64,000 nucleotides of DNA from Rhodobacter sp. CZR27 (lineage in GTDB: Bacteria > Pseudomonadota > Alphaproteobacteria > Rhodobacterales > Rhodobacteraceae): assembly GCF_002407205.1 (NCBI RefSeq), contig NZ_CP023548.1, positions 62,001 through 126,000 on the forward strand, given 5' to 3'. Position 1 is the first letter of the stretch. Each line of letters begins with the position of its first letter. Shown piece after piece: positions 36,370 to 47,049 of the stretch. The translations under genes were made by a program, and so were the position numbers. The notes beneath the pieces are model-generated. The model made no database searches. It was given only the letters and a program-made list of their open reading frames with translations, and had not been told where the DNA came from.

Positions 36370-37596
36370 TTAGATCGGCTTGCCCTGCAGCAGCTTCGGC
36401 AGATCGCCGCTCAGGCCGGCCGCCTGCCGGATGAAGCCGCGACGCAGGCCCGGAAGGGCGTTCACGATCCCGATGCCGAGGTCGCGGCCCGCGCGCAGGA
36501 CCGGGTTGTCGTTCGAGAACAGCCGGTTCACCGTATCCATCCCCATCGCGAGCAGGGTGGAGTCGAAGCGGCGCCACTGCTGGTAGCGCTGAAGGACGAG
36601 GGGCGAGCCGATGTCCTCTCCGCGCCGGCGTGCTAGGGTGAGCACCTCGGCCAGGGCCGCGACGTCGCGCAGGCCGAGGTTCAGGCCCTGCCCGGCGATC
36701 GGGTGCACGCCATGCGCCGCATCGCCCACCAGCGCGACCCGCGGCGCCACGAAGCTGTGCGCCAGCGACAGCGACAGCGGATAGGTGAAGCGCTTGCCGG
36801 CAAGCGCGATCCCGCCGAGGAAATCCCCGAAGCGCGGGCGCAGTGCGTCGAGGTAGTCGGCGTCCGGCAGGGCCTGGATCGCCGCAGCGTTCGCGTCGCT
36901 CTCGCTCCAGACGATCGAAGACCGGTTGCCCGGCAGCGGCAGGATCGCCAGCGGACCCGAGGGAAGGAAATACTGCCAGGCGGTGCCTCCGTGCGGGCGC
37001 TCGTGGTCGATGGCGGTCACCAGCGCGGTCTGGCCGTATCCCCAGCCGGTCCGCCGGATGCCGGCCCGGGTGGCGGTGCCGCTCTGCCGCCCGTCGCAGC
37101 CGACCAGCAGCCGGCCGGTCAGCCGCACCCCGGTCGAAAGCGTCACGGTGACGCCGGTGGCCGTCACCTCCTGCGCCTCGACGCTGGCGCCCGAGATCAG
37201 GCGGATGCGCGGCTCGGCCTCCATCGCCGACAGGAAGGCGGCGTAGAGGAAGCGATCCTCGAGCATGAAGCCCATCGGGCCTTCCTCGATCTCGGCATGG
37301 TCGAAGGCGAGGAAGAAGGGCGAGGGCCCGGTCGCCGTCGTCCCGTCGGTCGTCACGATCCGCAGGATCGGCTGGCTGTGGGCCGCCACCCCCTGCCAGA
37401 GCCCCAGCACCGACAAAAGCCGCTTCGAGGCCAGTGCCAGCGCATAGGCCCGGCCGTCGAAGCCGGCCTCGGCCCGGGCAGGGGCGGGGCGCGCATCGAC
37501 CACCGCCACCGTGAAGCCGGTCTGGGCCAGCGCGAGCGCCAGGGCGGGACCATTCAGGCCGCCGCCGGCGATGAGGATGTCGGCATCTTGGATCAT
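36370..37596 (-). CDS. UbiH/UbiF/COQ6-family FAD monooxygenase (ubiquinone hydroxylase)
   Basis: A 408-residue flavoprotein hydroxylase. FAD site ILIAGGGLNGPALALALAQ at the N-terminus, the RLLVGCDGRQS (DG) motif in the middle, and ALVGDAAHGVHPIAGQGLNLG near residue 290. It fits aromatic-ring hydroxylation in ubiquinone synthesis, but which carbon is attacked cannot be told from sequence. Monocistronic, divergent from the amidase gene. Confidence 0.93.
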   Translation of the reverse strand: MIQDADILIAGGGLNGPALALALAQTGFTVAVVDARPAPARAEAGFDGRAYALALASKRLLSVLGLWQGVAAHSQPILRIVTTDGTTATGPSPFFLAFDHAEIEEGPMGFMLEDRFLYAAFLSAMEAEPRIRLISGASVEAQEVTATGVTVTLSTGVRLTGRLLVGCDGRQSGTATRAGIRRTGWGYGQTALVTAIDHERPHGGTAWQYFLPSGPLAILPLPGNRSSIVWSESDANAAAIQALPDADYLDALRPRFGDFLGGIALAGKRFTYPLSLSLAHSFVAPRVALVGDAAHGVHPIAGQGLNLGLRDVAALAEVLTLARRRGEDIGSPLVLQRYQQWRRFDSTLLAMGMDTVNRLFSNDNPVLRAGRDLGIGIVNALPGLRRGFIRQAAGLSGDLPKLLQGKPI

Positions 37597-37677
37597 GGCG
37601 GCCAATATGGCCGGCCTTGCAGGATTGTCCAGTGAGGGCAGCGGCGTTACCGTCCGCCGCGGACAAGGGAGCGCGAG

Positions 37678-39003
37678 ATGGACTGGCTTTGGATGACTGC
37701 GGCGGAGCTGGGTCGGGGGATCGAGGCCGGAAGGATCCATCCGGTCGAACTGACCGAGGCCTTCCTCGACGCCGCCGAGGACCACCCGGAAAGCCACCGC
37801 ATCTATGCCCGGCTCACCCGGCCGCGGGCGCGCGCCGAGGCGATGGCCGCGGCCCAGCGGGCAAAGCTCGGCCTGCGGCGAGGGCTGCTGGACGGGGTCC
37901 CGCTGTCGTGGAAGGACCTGTTCGACACGGCCGGCATCGCGACCGAGGCCGGTTCGGCGCTGCTCGCGGGGCGCGTGCCCGAGCGCGACGCCGAGGTGCT
38001 GGCGACGGCGACGCTGGGCGGTCTCGTCTGCCTCGGCAAGACCCACATGTCGGAGCTGGCGTTCTCGGGGCTGGGGCTGAACCCGGTGACGGCGACGCCG
38101 CCCTGTGTGAACGATCCCGTCGCCGTGCCGGGCGGCTCGTCATCCGGGGCGGCGGCCTCGGTCGCCTTCGGGCTGGCGCCGGCGGCCATCGGCACCGATA
38201 CCGGCGGCTCGGTCCGCATTCCGGCGGCCTGGAACGACCTGACCGGCCTCAAGACCACCTCGGGGCGGCTGTCGCTGCGCGGCGTGGTGCCGCTGGCCGA
38301 GCGGTTCGACACCGTGGGGCCGATCGCCCGCAGCGTCGAGGATTGCGCGATGCTGCTGGCGGCGCTGGAAGGCGGCCCGATGCCGGACCTGCGCGGCGTG
38401 TCGCTGGCCGGCACGCGGCTTCTGGTGCTGGAGACGGTTGCGCTCGAGGGTCTGCGCGAGGCGCCGGCCCAGGGGTTCGAGGAGGCCGTTGGCCGCCTCG
38501 CCCGCGCCGGCGCCCGCATCGAGCGGGTGGCGGCGCCCGAGGTGGCAGAGGCGATGGCTCTGGCCGGGCCGCTCTTCACCGGCGAGGCCTATGCGATCTG
38601 GCGTGAGGCCGTCGAGGCGGCGCCGCAGCTGATGTTCCCGCGCATCCTCGAACGGTTCCGCTCGGGCGCGAGCGTCGGGGTGGCGGATTACGTGGCAGGC
38701 TGGCGCCGGCTCATGGCACTGCGGGCGGCCTGGGGCGAGCGGACCGCCGCGCATGACGCCGTGCTGGTGCCGACCTCGCCGATCCTGCCCCCGCAGGCCG
38801 AGCGGCTGATGACGGACGAGGACTATTACGTCACCGAGAATCTTCTGGCGCTGAGAAACACCCGGATCGGCAACCTGCTCGGTCTGCCGGCGCTGACGCT
38901 GCCGACCGGCCAGCCGTCCTGCGGGATCTCGCTCATGGGGAGGCCGATGGGCGAGGAACGCCTTCTGCGGCTGGGGCTTGCGGTCGAGCGGGCGCTCGGC
39001 TGA
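37678..39003 (+). CDS. Amidase (amidase signature family)
   Basis: A 441-residue serine hydrolase. The Ser-cisSer-Lys triad is present: Lys in PLSWKDLFDTAG, cis-Ser and nucleophile in VPGGSSSGAAA and IGTDTGGSVRIPAAW. GLKTTSGRLS follows. The family includes GatA, but this gene stands without gatB/gatC and is shorter than GatA, so a catabolic amide hydrolase is more likely. It is followed by a probable terminator. Confidence 0.93.
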   Translation: MDWLWMTAAELGRGIEAGRIHPVELTEAFLDAAEDHPESHRIYARLTRPRARAEAMAAAQRAKLGLRRGLLDGVPLSWKDLFDTAGIATEAGSALLAGRVPERDAEVLATATLGGLVCLGKTHMSELAFSGLGLNPVTATPPCVNDPVAVPGGSSSGAAASVAFGLAPAAIGTDTGGSVRIPAAWNDLTGLKTTSGRLSLRGVVPLAERFDTVGPIARSVEDCAMLLAALEGGPMPDLRGVSLAGTRLLVLETVALEGLREAPAQGFEEAVGRLARAGARIERVAAPEVAEAMALAGPLFTGEAYAIWREAVEAAPQLMFPRILERFRSGASVGVADYVAGWRRLMALRAAWGERTAAHDAVLVPTSPILPPQAERLMTDEDYYVTENLLALRNTRIGNLLGLPALTLPTGQPSCGISLMGRPMGEERLLRLGLAVERALG

Positions 39004-39029
39004 CGGGCGAAAAAGCCACAGCCCGACGC

Positions 39030-39054
39030 GGCCCTGAAGCCCGCGGGCCTTTTT
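39030..39054 (+). terminator. Terminator after the amidase gene
   Basis: GGCCC (39030-39034) and GGGCC (39045-39049) form a short stem, with an inner CCCGCGGG element, directly followed by TTTTT (39050-39054). Confidence 0.6.
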
Positions 39055-39091
39055 CTGGACCCTCCGGGAAGTTGCCGCTATCCTGCGGCAA
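39055..39091 (+). promoter_or_regulatory. Candidate promoter with inverted repeat centred on the -10
   Basis: TATCCT (39079-39084) is a possible -10 with CTGGAC (39055-39060) 18 bp upstream. A perfect 7-6-7 inverted repeat, TTGCCGC-TATCCT-GCGGCAA (39072-39091), surrounds the -10, as an operator would. Confidence 0.5.
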
Positions 39092-39125
39092 AACGGGGCG
39101 TTACGACCCCGATCACGAGGCAGCA

Positions 39126-40304
39126 ATGGCATTTCCCGAGCGGTTTTCGAACCTGCCAGATTACGCATTTCCGCGTCTGCGGAAGCTGCTCGACTCGCAC
39201 GCTCCGGGCGGCGAGCCGATTGCCATGACCATCGGCGAGCCGAAGCATGCCATGCCCGGTTTCGTCGGCCCGGTGCTGGCCGCCTCGCTGCAGGGCTTCG
39301 GGGTCTATCCGCCGAACGACGGCACGCCGGAACTTCTGGATGCGATCTCCGGCTGGCTTGCCCGGCGCTATCGCGTCGAGGTCGGGCCGGATCGCCTGAT
39401 GGTGCTGAACGGCACGCGCGAGGGGCTGTTCAACGCAGCCCTTGCGCTGGTGCCCGAGCAGAAGCGGGGCCGCCGGCCGGTCGTGCTGATGCCGAACCCG
39501 TTCTATCAGGTCTATGCGATGGCCGCGCTCGCGCTGGGGGCCGAGCCGGTCTATGTGCCGGCGGTGGCCTCCAACGGCTTCCTGCCGGACTACGCGGGCC
39601 TGCCCGCCGAGGTCCTCGAGCGGACGGCGCTGGCCTATCTCTGCTCGCCAGCCAATCCGCAGGGCGCGGTCGCCTCGCGCGATTACTGGGCGGGTCTGAT
39701 GGCCCTGGCGGAGAAGCACGATTTCCGCGTCTTCGCCGACGAATGCTATTCCGAGATCTGGCGCACGGCGCCGCCGGTCGGCGCGCTGGAGGTGGCGGAC
39801 GCGGCAGGCACCGATCCCGAACGGGTCTTCGCCTTCCACTCGCTCTCGAAGCGCTCGAACCTGCCCGGATTGCGGTCGGGCTTCGTGGCCGGCGGGGCCG
39901 AGGGCATCGCCCGCATCCGCCAGTTGCGCGCCTTCGCCGGGGCACCGCTGCCCCTGCCGGTGCAGCGGGTGTCCGAGCGCGCCTGGGCCGACGAAACCCA
40001 TGTCGAGGCGAACCGCGCGCTCTATCAGGAGAAATTCCGCATCGCCGATCAGGTGTTTTCCGGCATGCAGGGCTATATGGGACCCGAGGGAGGCTTCTTC
40101 CTCTGGCTGCCCGTGCCCGACGGCGAGGAGGCGGCGCTGCATCTCTGGCGCGAGACCGGGGTGCGGGTTCTGCCCGGCGCCTATCTTGCGCGCGAGGTCG
40201 GCGGCGAGAACCCCGGCAAGGGCTATATCAGGGTCGCCATGGTGGCCACGAAGGACGAAATGCAGTGCGGGCTGATCCGGCTCCGCGACTGCCTTTACGC
40301 GTGA
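39126..40304 (+). CDS. Class I/II PLP aminotransferase (DapC-like)
   Basis: A 392-residue aminotransferase. Conserved blocks are [50 protein letters not shown] and the PLP lysine in [20 protein letters not shown]. The latter closely follows the succinyldiaminopimelate aminotransferase group (DapC), which would place it in lysine/peptidoglycan synthesis; this specificity is inferred. It lies 10 bp before ftsK on the same strand. Confidence 0.9.
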   Translation: MAFPERFSNLPDYAFPRLRKLLDSHAPGGEPIAMTIGEPKHAMPGFVGPVLAASLQGFGVYPPNDGTPELLDAISGWLARRYRVEVGPDRLMVLNGTREGLFNAALALVPEQKRGRRPVVLMPNPFYQVYAMAALALGAEPVYVPAVASNGFLPDYAGLPAEVLERTALAYLCSPANPQGAVASRDYWAGLMALAEKHDFRVFADECYSEIWRTAPPVGALEVADAAGTDPERVFAFHSLSKRSNLPGLRSGFVAGGAEGIARIRQLRAFAGAPLPLPVQRVSERAWADETHVEANRALYQEKFRIADQVFSGMQGYMGPEGGFFLWLPVPDGEEAALHLWRETGVRVLPGAYLAREVGGENPGKGYIRVAMVATKDEMQCGLIRLRDCLYA

Positions 40305-40314
40305 GGACGGTAGC

Positions 40315-43300
40315 ATGGCATCCTATAACGCTCGGCAGCGCGACCCGCTTCTGGATCAGAACATGCAGGCGATGCTGGAACGGCGCGGACGCGAGCTGCT
40401 GGGCATCGGCCTGCTGATCACGGCGCTCTGCTTCCTGCTGATGCTCGGCACCTACTCGCCCGAGGACCCGGGCTGGATGGTCGCGACGGACGAGCCGGCG
40501 CAGAACGCGCTTGGCCGCTTCGGGGCGGCGGTGGCCTCGACGCTGATGATCATCGCGGGCAAGGGCTCGTGGGGCCTGCCGATCGTCTCGGCGGCCTGGG
40601 GCCTGCGCTTCATGCTGCATCAGGGCGAGGAGCGCGCGCTGGGCCGCATCGTCTTTGCCGTGATCGCGGTGGCGCTGGGGTCGGTCTATGCCGCGACCCA
40701 TGTGCCGGGACCGGAATGGACCCATTCCTTCGGTCTGGGCGGGCTTTTCGGCGATACCGTGCTGGGTGCGCTGCTCGAGATCGTGCCGCTGCCCGCGGCC
40801 ATCGGGCTGAAGCTTCTGTCGCTGCTGGTCGGCGGCGGGGTGGTGGCCATGGGCCTCTTCGTCTGCGGCTTCGACCTGCGCGAGTTGCGCGCGGTCGCGC
40901 AGTTCCTGCTGGTGGGCCTCGTCGTGACCTACAACACCGCGCTGCAACTGGCCGGCCGCGGCTCGGCGCAGGCGGCGCAGCTGCTGCAGGAGAAGATCCA
41001 GGCCCATCGCGAGGGTCGGGCGGCCGTCGACGCCGCGGTGATGGCCGAGGCTATGCCGCGTCCGCGCAGCAGGTTCCGTCAGGCAGAGCCGGAGCCGGAG
41101 CCTGCCCCGGCCCCGCGGCCGAGCTTCCTCAGCCGCTTCCGCCCTGTGAGCGCGCCGGACATCGACCCCGAGGCGGTGATCGAGCAGCCGGCATGGGGCC
41201 GCCCGGCCGTGCTGCGGGCCGAGCCGCGCCATGTCGAGCCGGAACCCGCGCCGGTGCGCGAACGCACGGGCCTTCTGGCGCGGATGCCGCAACTGATCCG
41301 GCGCGCCGCCGATCCCGAGGCCGAACTGGTCGAGCCCCTGCTTTCCGCCTCGGCCGCGAATGCCGAGGGCCCGACCGAGGACCGGATCAAGGCGCGGATC
41401 AATGACGTGATCCGTTCGCGCGTGCGCCAGACCACGGCGCCGCTCTCGCCGATCGCCGCCGCCATCGCCCGCCGCGAGCCGCCGGTGGCGCGCCGCCGCA
41501 CCGGCCCCGCCCCGCTGGTCGCCACCCGCCGCGGCCCGATGGAGCTGCCGCCCGAGCCGCCGCTGGTCGCGAGCGAGAAGATCCGCTTCGCCTCGGGCAT
41601 GGTGGCCAGCCGCGGGCCGGTCGCCGCGACCGCCCGCCTTGCCGTCAGCGCGCTGGAGGCGGCGACCGCCTCGGCCCGTGCTCCCCGCCTTGCGGTGGAC
41701 CTCGACGATTACCCGGCCGATGACGAGGACTATCTGTCGGACGAGGCCCTGTCCCTTGAGGCGGATGCCTATGGCGCCGAACCGGACGAGCCGGAATGGC
41801 GCGAGCACGAGGATTTCGACGACAGCGCCGACTGGGCGCTCGACCTCGCGCGGCCCGAGACGAAGCCGGCCGCGCCGCGCGCGCCGGAGCGGACGGTTGC
41901 CGTGCAGATGCCGCAGGCGCGGCCGCAGCCCTCGCGGCAGGCGGTGGCGGAAGCCCAGCCCCGGATGCGGTTCGAGGAGCAGGAGACGCATTACGAACTG
42001 CCGCCGCTGTCTCTGCTGACCTGCCCCTCGACGATCGTGCGCAACACGCTGTCGGTCGATGCCCTGAAGGAAAACGCTCGGATGCTCGAATCCGTGCTGG
42101 ACGACTATGGCGTGAAGGGCGAGATCGTGGACGCGCAGGCGGGCCCCGTCGTCACGCTTTACGAACTGGAGCCGGCGCCGGGGCTGAAGGCCAGCCGCGT
42201 GATCGGTCTGGCCGACGACATCGCGCGCTCCATGTCGGCGCTTTCGGCCCGCGTCTCGACCGTGCCGGGGCGGACCGTCATCGGCATCGAACTGCCGAAC
42301 GCCAGCCGCGAAAAGGTGATCCTGCGCGAGATCCTGTCGTCGCGCGACTTCGGCGACAGTTCGATGCGGCTGCCGCTGGCGCTGGGCAAGGACATCGCGG
42401 GTCGGCCGGTGGTCGCGAACCTCGCCAAGATGCCCCACCTGCTGATCGCCGGGACCACCGGCTCGGGCAAGTCGGTGGCGATCAACACCATGATCCTCTC
42501 CCTCCTCTACAAGCTGACGCCCGAGGAATGCCGGCTGATCATGATCGACCCGAAGATGCTGGAACTTTCCGTCTATGACGGCATCCCGCACCTCCTTTCC
42601 CCCGTGGTGACCGACCCGAAGAAGGCGGTCGTCGCCCTCAAGTGGGTCGTGGGCGAGATGGAGGAACGCTACCGCAAGATGTCCAAGCTCGGCGTCCGGA
42701 ACATCGAGGGCTACAACGGCCGCGTGTCCGAGGCGCTCGAGAAGGGCGAGATGTTCAAGCGGACGATCCAGACCGGCTTCGACGAGGACACCGGAGAGCC
42801 GGTGTTCGAGACCGAGGACCTCCAGCCGGTCAAGCTGCCCTTCATCGTCGTCGTGGTGGACGAGATGGCCGACCTGATGATGGTCGCGGGCAAGGAGATC
42901 GAGGCTTGCATCCAGCGCCTCGCGCAGATGGCGCGGGCGTCGGGCATCCACCTGATCATGGCGACGCAGCGCCCCTCGGTCGACGTCATCACCGGCACGA
43001 TCAAGGCGAACTTCCCGACCCGGATCAGCTTCCAGGTCACCTCGAAGATCGACAGCCGCACCATCCTGGGCGAGCAGGGGGCCGAGCAGCTTCTGGGCAT
43101 GGGCGACATGCTCTACATGGCGGGCGGGGCGAAGATCACCCGCATCCACGGCCCCTTCGTCAGCGACGAGGAAGTCGAGGAGATCGTCAACCACCTGAAA
43201 AGCTTCGGCCCGCCGAAATACATGTCCGGCGTGGTGGAAGGCCCCGAGGACGACAAGGCCGACGAGATCGACGCGGTGCTGGGCCTCGGCGGCAATACCG

Positions 43301-43497
43301 ATGGTGAGGACGCGCTTTACGATCAGGCGGTGGCGGTGGTCGCCAAGGACCGCAAGTGCTCGACCTCCTACATCCAGCGCAAGCTGGGCATCGGCTACAA
43401 CAAGGCCGCGCGGCTCGTCGAGCAGATGGAGGAGAACGGCGTCGTCACCGCCGCGAACCACGTCGGCAAGCGCGAGATCCTGCTGCCGGAGCAGTGA
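40315..43497 (+). CDS. ftsK: DNA translocase FtsK
   Basis: A 1060-residue protein. The N-terminal ~200 residues contain four membrane helices ([20 protein letters not shown] and others) that anchor it at the septum. Residues ~240-560 are an acidic/Pro/Ala linker. The RecA-like motor has Walker [18 protein letters not shown] near residue 720 and Walker [15 protein letters not shown]. The C-terminal gamma winged helix reads [20 protein letters not shown], which recognises KOPS sites. It pumps chromosome dimers for XerCD resolution. Typical in length for alphaproteobacteria with a long linker. Confidence 0.97.
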   Translation: MASYNARQRDPLLDQNMQAMLERRGRELLGIGLLITALCFLLMLGTYSPEDPGWMVATDEPAQNALGRFGAAVASTLMIIAGKGSWGLPIVSAAWGLRFMLHQGEERALGRIVFAVIAVALGSVYAATHVPGPEWTHSFGLGGLFGDTVLGALLEIVPLPAAIGLKLLSLLVGGGVVAMGLFVCGFDLRELRAVAQFLLVGLVVTYNTALQLAGRGSAQAAQLLQEKIQAHREGRAAVDAAVMAEAMPRPRSRFRQAEPEPEPAPAPRPSFLSRFRPVSAPDIDPEAVIEQPAWGRPAVLRAEPRHVEPEPAPVRERTGLLARMPQLIRRAADPEAELVEPLLSASAANAEGPTEDRIKARINDVIRSRVRQTTAPLSPIAAAIARREPPVARRRTGPAPLVATRRGPMELPPEPPLVASEKIRFASGMVASRGPVAATARLAVSALEAATASARAPRLAVDLDDYPADDEDYLSDEALSLEADAYGAEPDEPEWREHEDFDDSADWALDLARPETKPAAPRAPERTVAVQMPQARPQPSRQAVAEAQPRMRFEEQETHYELPPLSLLTCPSTIVRNTLSVDALKENARMLESVLDDYGVKGEIVDAQAGPVVTLYELEPAPGLKASRVIGLADDIARSMSALSARVSTVPGRTVIGIELPNASREKVILREILSSRDFGDSSMRLPLALGKDIAGRPVVANLAKMPHLLIAGTTGSGKSVAINTMILSLLYKLTPEECRLIMIDPKMLELSVYDGIPHLLSPVVTDPKKAVVALKWVVGEMEERYRKMSKLGVRNIEGYNGRVSEALEKGEMFKRTIQTGFDEDTGEPVFETEDLQPVKLPFIVVVVDEMADLMMVAGKEIEACIQRLAQMARASGIHLIMATQRPSVDVITGTIKANFPTRISFQVTSKIDSRTILGEQGAEQLLGMGDMLYMAGGAKITRIHGPFVSDEEVEEIVNHLKSFGPPKYMSGVVEGPEDDKADEIDAVLGLGGNTDGEDALYDQAVAVVAKDRKCSTSYIQRKLGIGYNKAARLVEQMEENGVVTAANHVGKREILLPEQ

Positions 43498-43582
43498 GCG
43501 TCGCGGCGGCCGAGGGTGAAACCTTTCTCGCCGCAACGTGATGGTGGCGGGGATGCGCAGCAAGGGGCAAGCGACTAGCTTC

Positions 43583-44191
43583 ATGACCATGAAACCGATG
43601 CGCCTGATGCTTGCCGCCGCGGCCTTTGCCGCCTTTGCCCTTCCCGCGGCCGCGGAGAAGATCCCGCTGTCCGCGATCTCGACCTACCTGAACCGGCTGA
43701 CCACGGCCGAGGCGGATTTCACGCAGGTGAATGCCGACGGGTCGATGTCCACGGGGCGGATCTTCATCAAGCGCCCCGGCCGCGTGCGCTTCGAATATGC
43801 CCCGCCGGAAAAGAGCCTCGTGATGGCGGGCGGCGGTCAGGTCGCGATCTTCGACGCGAAGTCGAACCAGCCGCCCGAGCAGTATCCGCTGAGCCGCACG
43901 CCGCTGAGCCTGATCCTGGCCGAGAACATCGACCTTGGCCGCGCGAAGATGGTGGTGGGCCACCGCGAGGACAGGAACACCACCCGCGTCGTGGCGCAGG
44001 ACCCGGCGCATCCGGAATATGGCACCATCGAGATGGTGTTCACCGGCAACCCGGTCGCGCTCCGCCAGTGGGTGATCACCGACGACACCGGCAACCAGAC
44101 CACGGTGATCCTGGGCGAGATGAAGAAGGGCGGCAACCTGCCCTCGTCGCTCTTCAGCATCCAGAGCGAGGCGGCGAAGCGCAACCGCTGA
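43583..44191 (+). CDS. lolA: Outer-membrane lipoprotein carrier LolA
   Basis: A 202-residue periplasmic chaperone. The signal peptide ends at ALPAAA before EKIPLSAIS. The LolA core reads TAEADFTQVNADGSMSTGRI, FIKRPGRVRFEYAPPEKSLV and WVITDDTGNQTTVIL. It ferries lipoproteins from LolCDE to the outer membrane. The ATG at 43583 or 43589 begins the signal; 43538 is too early. It follows ftsK by 85 bp, a common order in alphaproteobacteria. Confidence 0.94.
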   Translation: MTMKPMRLMLAAAAFAAFALPAAAEKIPLSAISTYLNRLTTAEADFTQVNADGSMSTGRIFIKRPGRVRFEYAPPEKSLVMAGGGQVAIFDAKSNQPPEQYPLSRTPLSLILAENIDLGRAKMVVGHREDRNTTRVVAQDPAHPEYGTIEMVFTGNPVALRQWVITDDTGNQTTVILGEMKKGGNLPSSLFSIQSEAAKRNR

Positions 44192-44212
44192 CGGTCGCGC
44201 CTCGCGATCCGG

Positions 44213-44794
44213 TCAGCGGCGGCAGTAGGCGAGCTGCGAGCGGTAGAGTTGCTCGCGCGCGCCGACACGCTGGGCAACCGCCAGAAGCCAGGGCTTGCCG
44301 TTGTGGCTGCCGCGGGCATAGCCCGACCGACCCTCGTGATAGGCGAGATACTGGTTCGTCGCGTCCCACTTCGGGATGCCGAGGCTGCGGCTGGTGCCGT
44401 CCATGTACCACCCCATGAAGTCGGTGGCATCCTCGATGCGGTCGCGGCGGGCGCGGCGCTTGCCGCGGTCGTCCATGTATTCCTCCCAGGTGCCGTCGAG
44501 CGCCTGGCTGTAGCCATAGGCCGAGCTTTGCCGCCCCATCGGGATGATGCCGAGCAGGTACTGGTGCGGTGTCCGGGCGTTGCCGACGAACTTCGATTCC
44601 TGGTGGATGGTGGCCATCTGGACCGAGACCGGCACGCCCCAGCGGCGCTCGGTCGTCTTCATGGCGCGGTAGTATTGCGGCCGTTCCGCGACGATGCTGC
44701 AGGCGTTCTCCAGATCGCGAGGCGGGGAGTAGCGCCCGCCGCCGCAGGAGGCCAAAAAGACCAGCAGGATCGCCGCGCGGAGAAGTCTGCTCAT
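44213..44794 (-). CDS. Lytic transglycosylase-like (SLT-fold) lipoprotein
   Basis: A 193-residue protein. The lipobox is LVFLASC at the end of a short signal. The core has RRWGVPVSVQMATIHQESKF, where the Glu matches the catalytic acid of lysozyme-like muramidases, then SSAYGYSQALDGTWEEYM, DATDFMGWYMDG and NQYLAYHEG. It likely cleaves peptidoglycan from the outer-membrane side. The gene converges on lolA with a 21-bp gap. Confidence 0.85.
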   Translation of the reverse strand: MSRLLRAAILLVFLASCGGGRYSPPRDLENACSIVAERPQYYRAMKTTERRWGVPVSVQMATIHQESKFVGNARTPHQYLLGIIPMGRQSSAYGYSQALDGTWEEYMDDRGKRRARRDRIEDATDFMGWYMDGTSRSLGIPKWDATNQYLAYHEGRSGYARGSHNGKPWLLAVAQRVGAREQLYRSQLAYCRR

Positions 44795-45077
44795 CTGCCC
44801 CTCGCGTGTCTGTTTTGACCGCAGGATAAGGCAATTCGGTGGTAGGGGAAATGGCTGCCGCCCGGCCCTGGGTCAGAAAAATGCGAGCATCGGGAACTGA
44901 CGCTGCCGCAGCAGCTTGATGTCAGGCGGACCGGTCGAAGCCCGCGCCGTGACTGTCGATCGGAGGTGTCGGCGGCATTCCATGGGCAGCGGGCACATAC
45001 TGTTTCCGGGGGTGTGGCGGGCGGCTGTGGACAAAAGCAGGGAAGCCGGAATAATGGAGTCGTCGGGGGTGCGAGAC
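44795..45077. other. Divergent intergenic region between the SLT lipoprotein gene and hspQ
   Basis: These 283 bp should contain both promoters. Small frames exist here, but none has a ribosome site and recognisable protein pattern together. I could not identify a heat-shock promoter for hspQ with confidence. Confidence 0.4.
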
Positions 45078-45404
45078 ATGCTCAAGACAGAGGCGAAATA
45101 TCATCTCGGGCAGGTGCTTCGTCATCGGAAGCATCCTTTCCGCGGCGTCGTCTTCGACGTGGACGCGATGTTCTCCAACACCGAGGAATGGTATGACGCC
45201 ATCCCCGAGGACAGCCGGCCGTCCCGCGACCAGCCCTTCTACCATCTGCTGGCGGAGAACGATCAGAGCTACTACGTGGCCTATGTATCCGAGCAGAACC
45301 TCGTGCCGGACGACACGGGAGAGCCGGTGGAACATCCCGATCTCTCCGAGCTGTTCGGCGAATTCGAGGACGGGCGCTATCCGCTGCAGTTCCAGCTGAA
45401 CTAG
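45078..45404 (+). CDS. hspQ: Heat shock protein HspQ (YccV-like)
   Basis: A 108-residue protein with KYHLGQVLRHRKHPFRGVVF, DVDAMFSNTEEWY, DQPFYHLLAEND and YVAYVSEQNLVPDDTGEPV, the full HspQ pattern. HspQ is a hemimethylated-DNA-binding-fold protein that acts as a Lon specificity factor in enterobacteria. The start at 45078 matches family N-termini; 45054 would add eight residues and has a slightly better upstream GGA. Confidence 0.94.
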   Translation: MLKTEAKYHLGQVLRHRKHPFRGVVFDVDAMFSNTEEWYDAIPEDSRPSRDQPFYHLLAENDQSYYVAYVSEQNLVPDDTGEPVEHPDLSELFGEFEDGRYPLQFQLN

Positions 45405-45411
45405 GCGCGCA

Positions 45412-46992
45412 TCAGTAGCCGAGCGCGCAACCATCCTTGCGCGGGTCCGAGGCGCCGATCAGGACTCCGTTGGCGCCGATCAGGATCGCCTGGGCGCCGC
45501 CGATCGGCTCCTCCGGGATCCGGACGTCGTGGCCCATCTCTGCGAGTTCGGCGCGCACCGAGTCGGGATAGCCGCGTTCGACCATCATGCCGTCCGGCCC
45601 GCTGAAGGCACGCGGAGCATCCACCGCCTCCTGCGGGTCCATCCCGAAATCCGCAAGGTTGCTCGTGATGCGCGCATGTCCGGTGGGCTGATAGGACCCG
45701 CCCATCACCCCGAACGGCATGACGAGCCTCCCCTCGCGGCGGATCATGCCGGGGATGATCGTGTGCATCGGGCGCTTGCCGCCCATCGCCTCGTTGGGAT
45801 GCCCGACCGCCAGGGTGAATCCCGCGCCGCGGTTCTGGAAGTTGATGCCGAACCGCGACGAGGCAAGGCCCGAGCCGAAGCTGTGGAACACCGAATAGAT
45901 CAGCGAGACCGCCATGCGGTCGCGGTCGACCACGGTCAGATAGACCGTGTCGCGGTGGACGGCCTCGGTCAGCGGCGCCGGAGCCGGCATGGCGCGCGCG
46001 GGATCGATTAGCGCCGCCAGCCGCTCGGCCGTGCGCGGCGAGAGCATGTGCGACAGGCGGCGGACCTGCGAGGGATCCGCAAGGAACCGGTTGCGCGCGT
46101 CATGGGCAAGCTTCGTGGCCTCGGCCTCGAGATGTGCGCGCTGCGCGCCGAACGGATCGAGAGCGGCGATGTCGAAATGCGACAGGATGTTCAGCATCAG
46201 GATCGCCGTCGCGCCCTGGCCGTTCGGAGGATGCTCCACAAGCTCCGCCCCGCGGTAGCGGCCCGAGATCGGGTCGACATAGGTGCAGGCGGTCTCGGCG
46301 AAATCCTCGGGGGTGTGCGATCCGCCGAGGCTTCGGAGCGAGGTCACCATGTCCTCGGCGATTTCTCCCTCGTAGAAGCCGGCGCGCCCCAGCGTCGCGA
46401 TCCGCCGCAGCACCTCGGCCTGGCCCGGGGCCTGGAAGATCCGTCCGGCCGTCGGCGCCGCCCCGTCGATCAGGTAGTAGCGCCGCGCGGCGCCCTGCAG
46501 GTGCGGCTCGGCCAAGGCCCAGTCGAAGGCGGTGCGCGGCGCCACCGGCACGCCCTCCTCGGCGTAGCGGATGGCGGGGCCGAGCACCTGGGCGAGATCG
46601 AGATTGCCCCAGTCCGCCGAGAGACGGCAGAACGCATCCACGGCGCCGGGCACCGTCACCGACTCCGGGCCGCGGAGCGGCATCGTCTCGTGGCCGCGTC
46701 CGCGCAGAACGGCGGCCGAAAGGCCCGCCGGCGCGCGTCCCGACCCGTTCAGCGCGACGATGCGTTCGTCATTCCCCGGTGGCTTGAGCAGGATGAAGCA
46801 GTCGCCGCCGAGGCCGGTCATCTGCGGCTCGCAGATCCCCAGTAGGACCGCGGCGGCAATGGCCGCATCCGCGGCATTGCCTCCGGCCTGCAGGATGTCG
46901 ATGGCGACCCTGGATGCCAGCGGATGCGATGTGGCGCAGAGGCCGTTGACGGCATAGACGGCCGAACGGCCGGGCAGATGAAAGTCGCGCAT
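45412..46992 (-). CDS. ggt: Gamma-glutamyltransferase
   Basis: A 526-residue Ntn hydrolase. The N-terminal part has ASRVAIDILQAGGNAADAAIA, LTGLGGDCFILL and a substrate loop PESVTVPGAVDAF. The catalytic Thr begins the small subunit in HRDTVYLTVVDRDRMAVSL, where autocleavage would occur. FGINFQNRGAGFTL, MHTIIPGMI and FGVMGGSYQPTGH follow. No signal peptide is visible, so it is probably cytoplasmic, unlike E. coli Ggt. The start at 46992 follows GAGGAA. It may use glutathione or other gamma-glutamyl compounds. Confidence 0.94.
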   Translation of the reverse strand: MRDFHLPGRSAVYAVNGLCATSHPLASRVAIDILQAGGNAADAAIAAAVLLGICEPQMTGLGGDCFILLKPPGNDERIVALNGSGRAPAGLSAAVLRGRGHETMPLRGPESVTVPGAVDAFCRLSADWGNLDLAQVLGPAIRYAEEGVPVAPRTAFDWALAEPHLQGAARRYYLIDGAAPTAGRIFQAPGQAEVLRRIATLGRAGFYEGEIAEDMVTSLRSLGGSHTPEDFAETACTYVDPISGRYRGAELVEHPPNGQGATAILMLNILSHFDIAALDPFGAQRAHLEAEATKLAHDARNRFLADPSQVRRLSHMLSPRTAERLAALIDPARAMPAPAPLTEAVHRDTVYLTVVDRDRMAVSLIYSVFHSFGSGLASSRFGINFQNRGAGFTLAVGHPNEAMGGKRPMHTIIPGMIRREGRLVMPFGVMGGSYQPTGHARITSNLADFGMDPQEAVDAPRAFSGPDGMMVERGYPDSVRAELAEMGHDVRIPEEPIGGAQAILIGANGVLIGASDPRKDGCALGY

Positions 46993-47049
46993 CTCTTCCT
47001 CCCGATCGGAGGAAGCGTAGGATGCCGCCCGCGCATTTCCAAGTCGGGA

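Noticed and set aside
40228..43590. A 1120-residue open frame antisense to ftsK
   Set aside because: It mirrors ftsK codons in a high-GC genome, shows His/Arg/Gly-rich nonsense composition and no protein family pattern. FtsK itself is certain.
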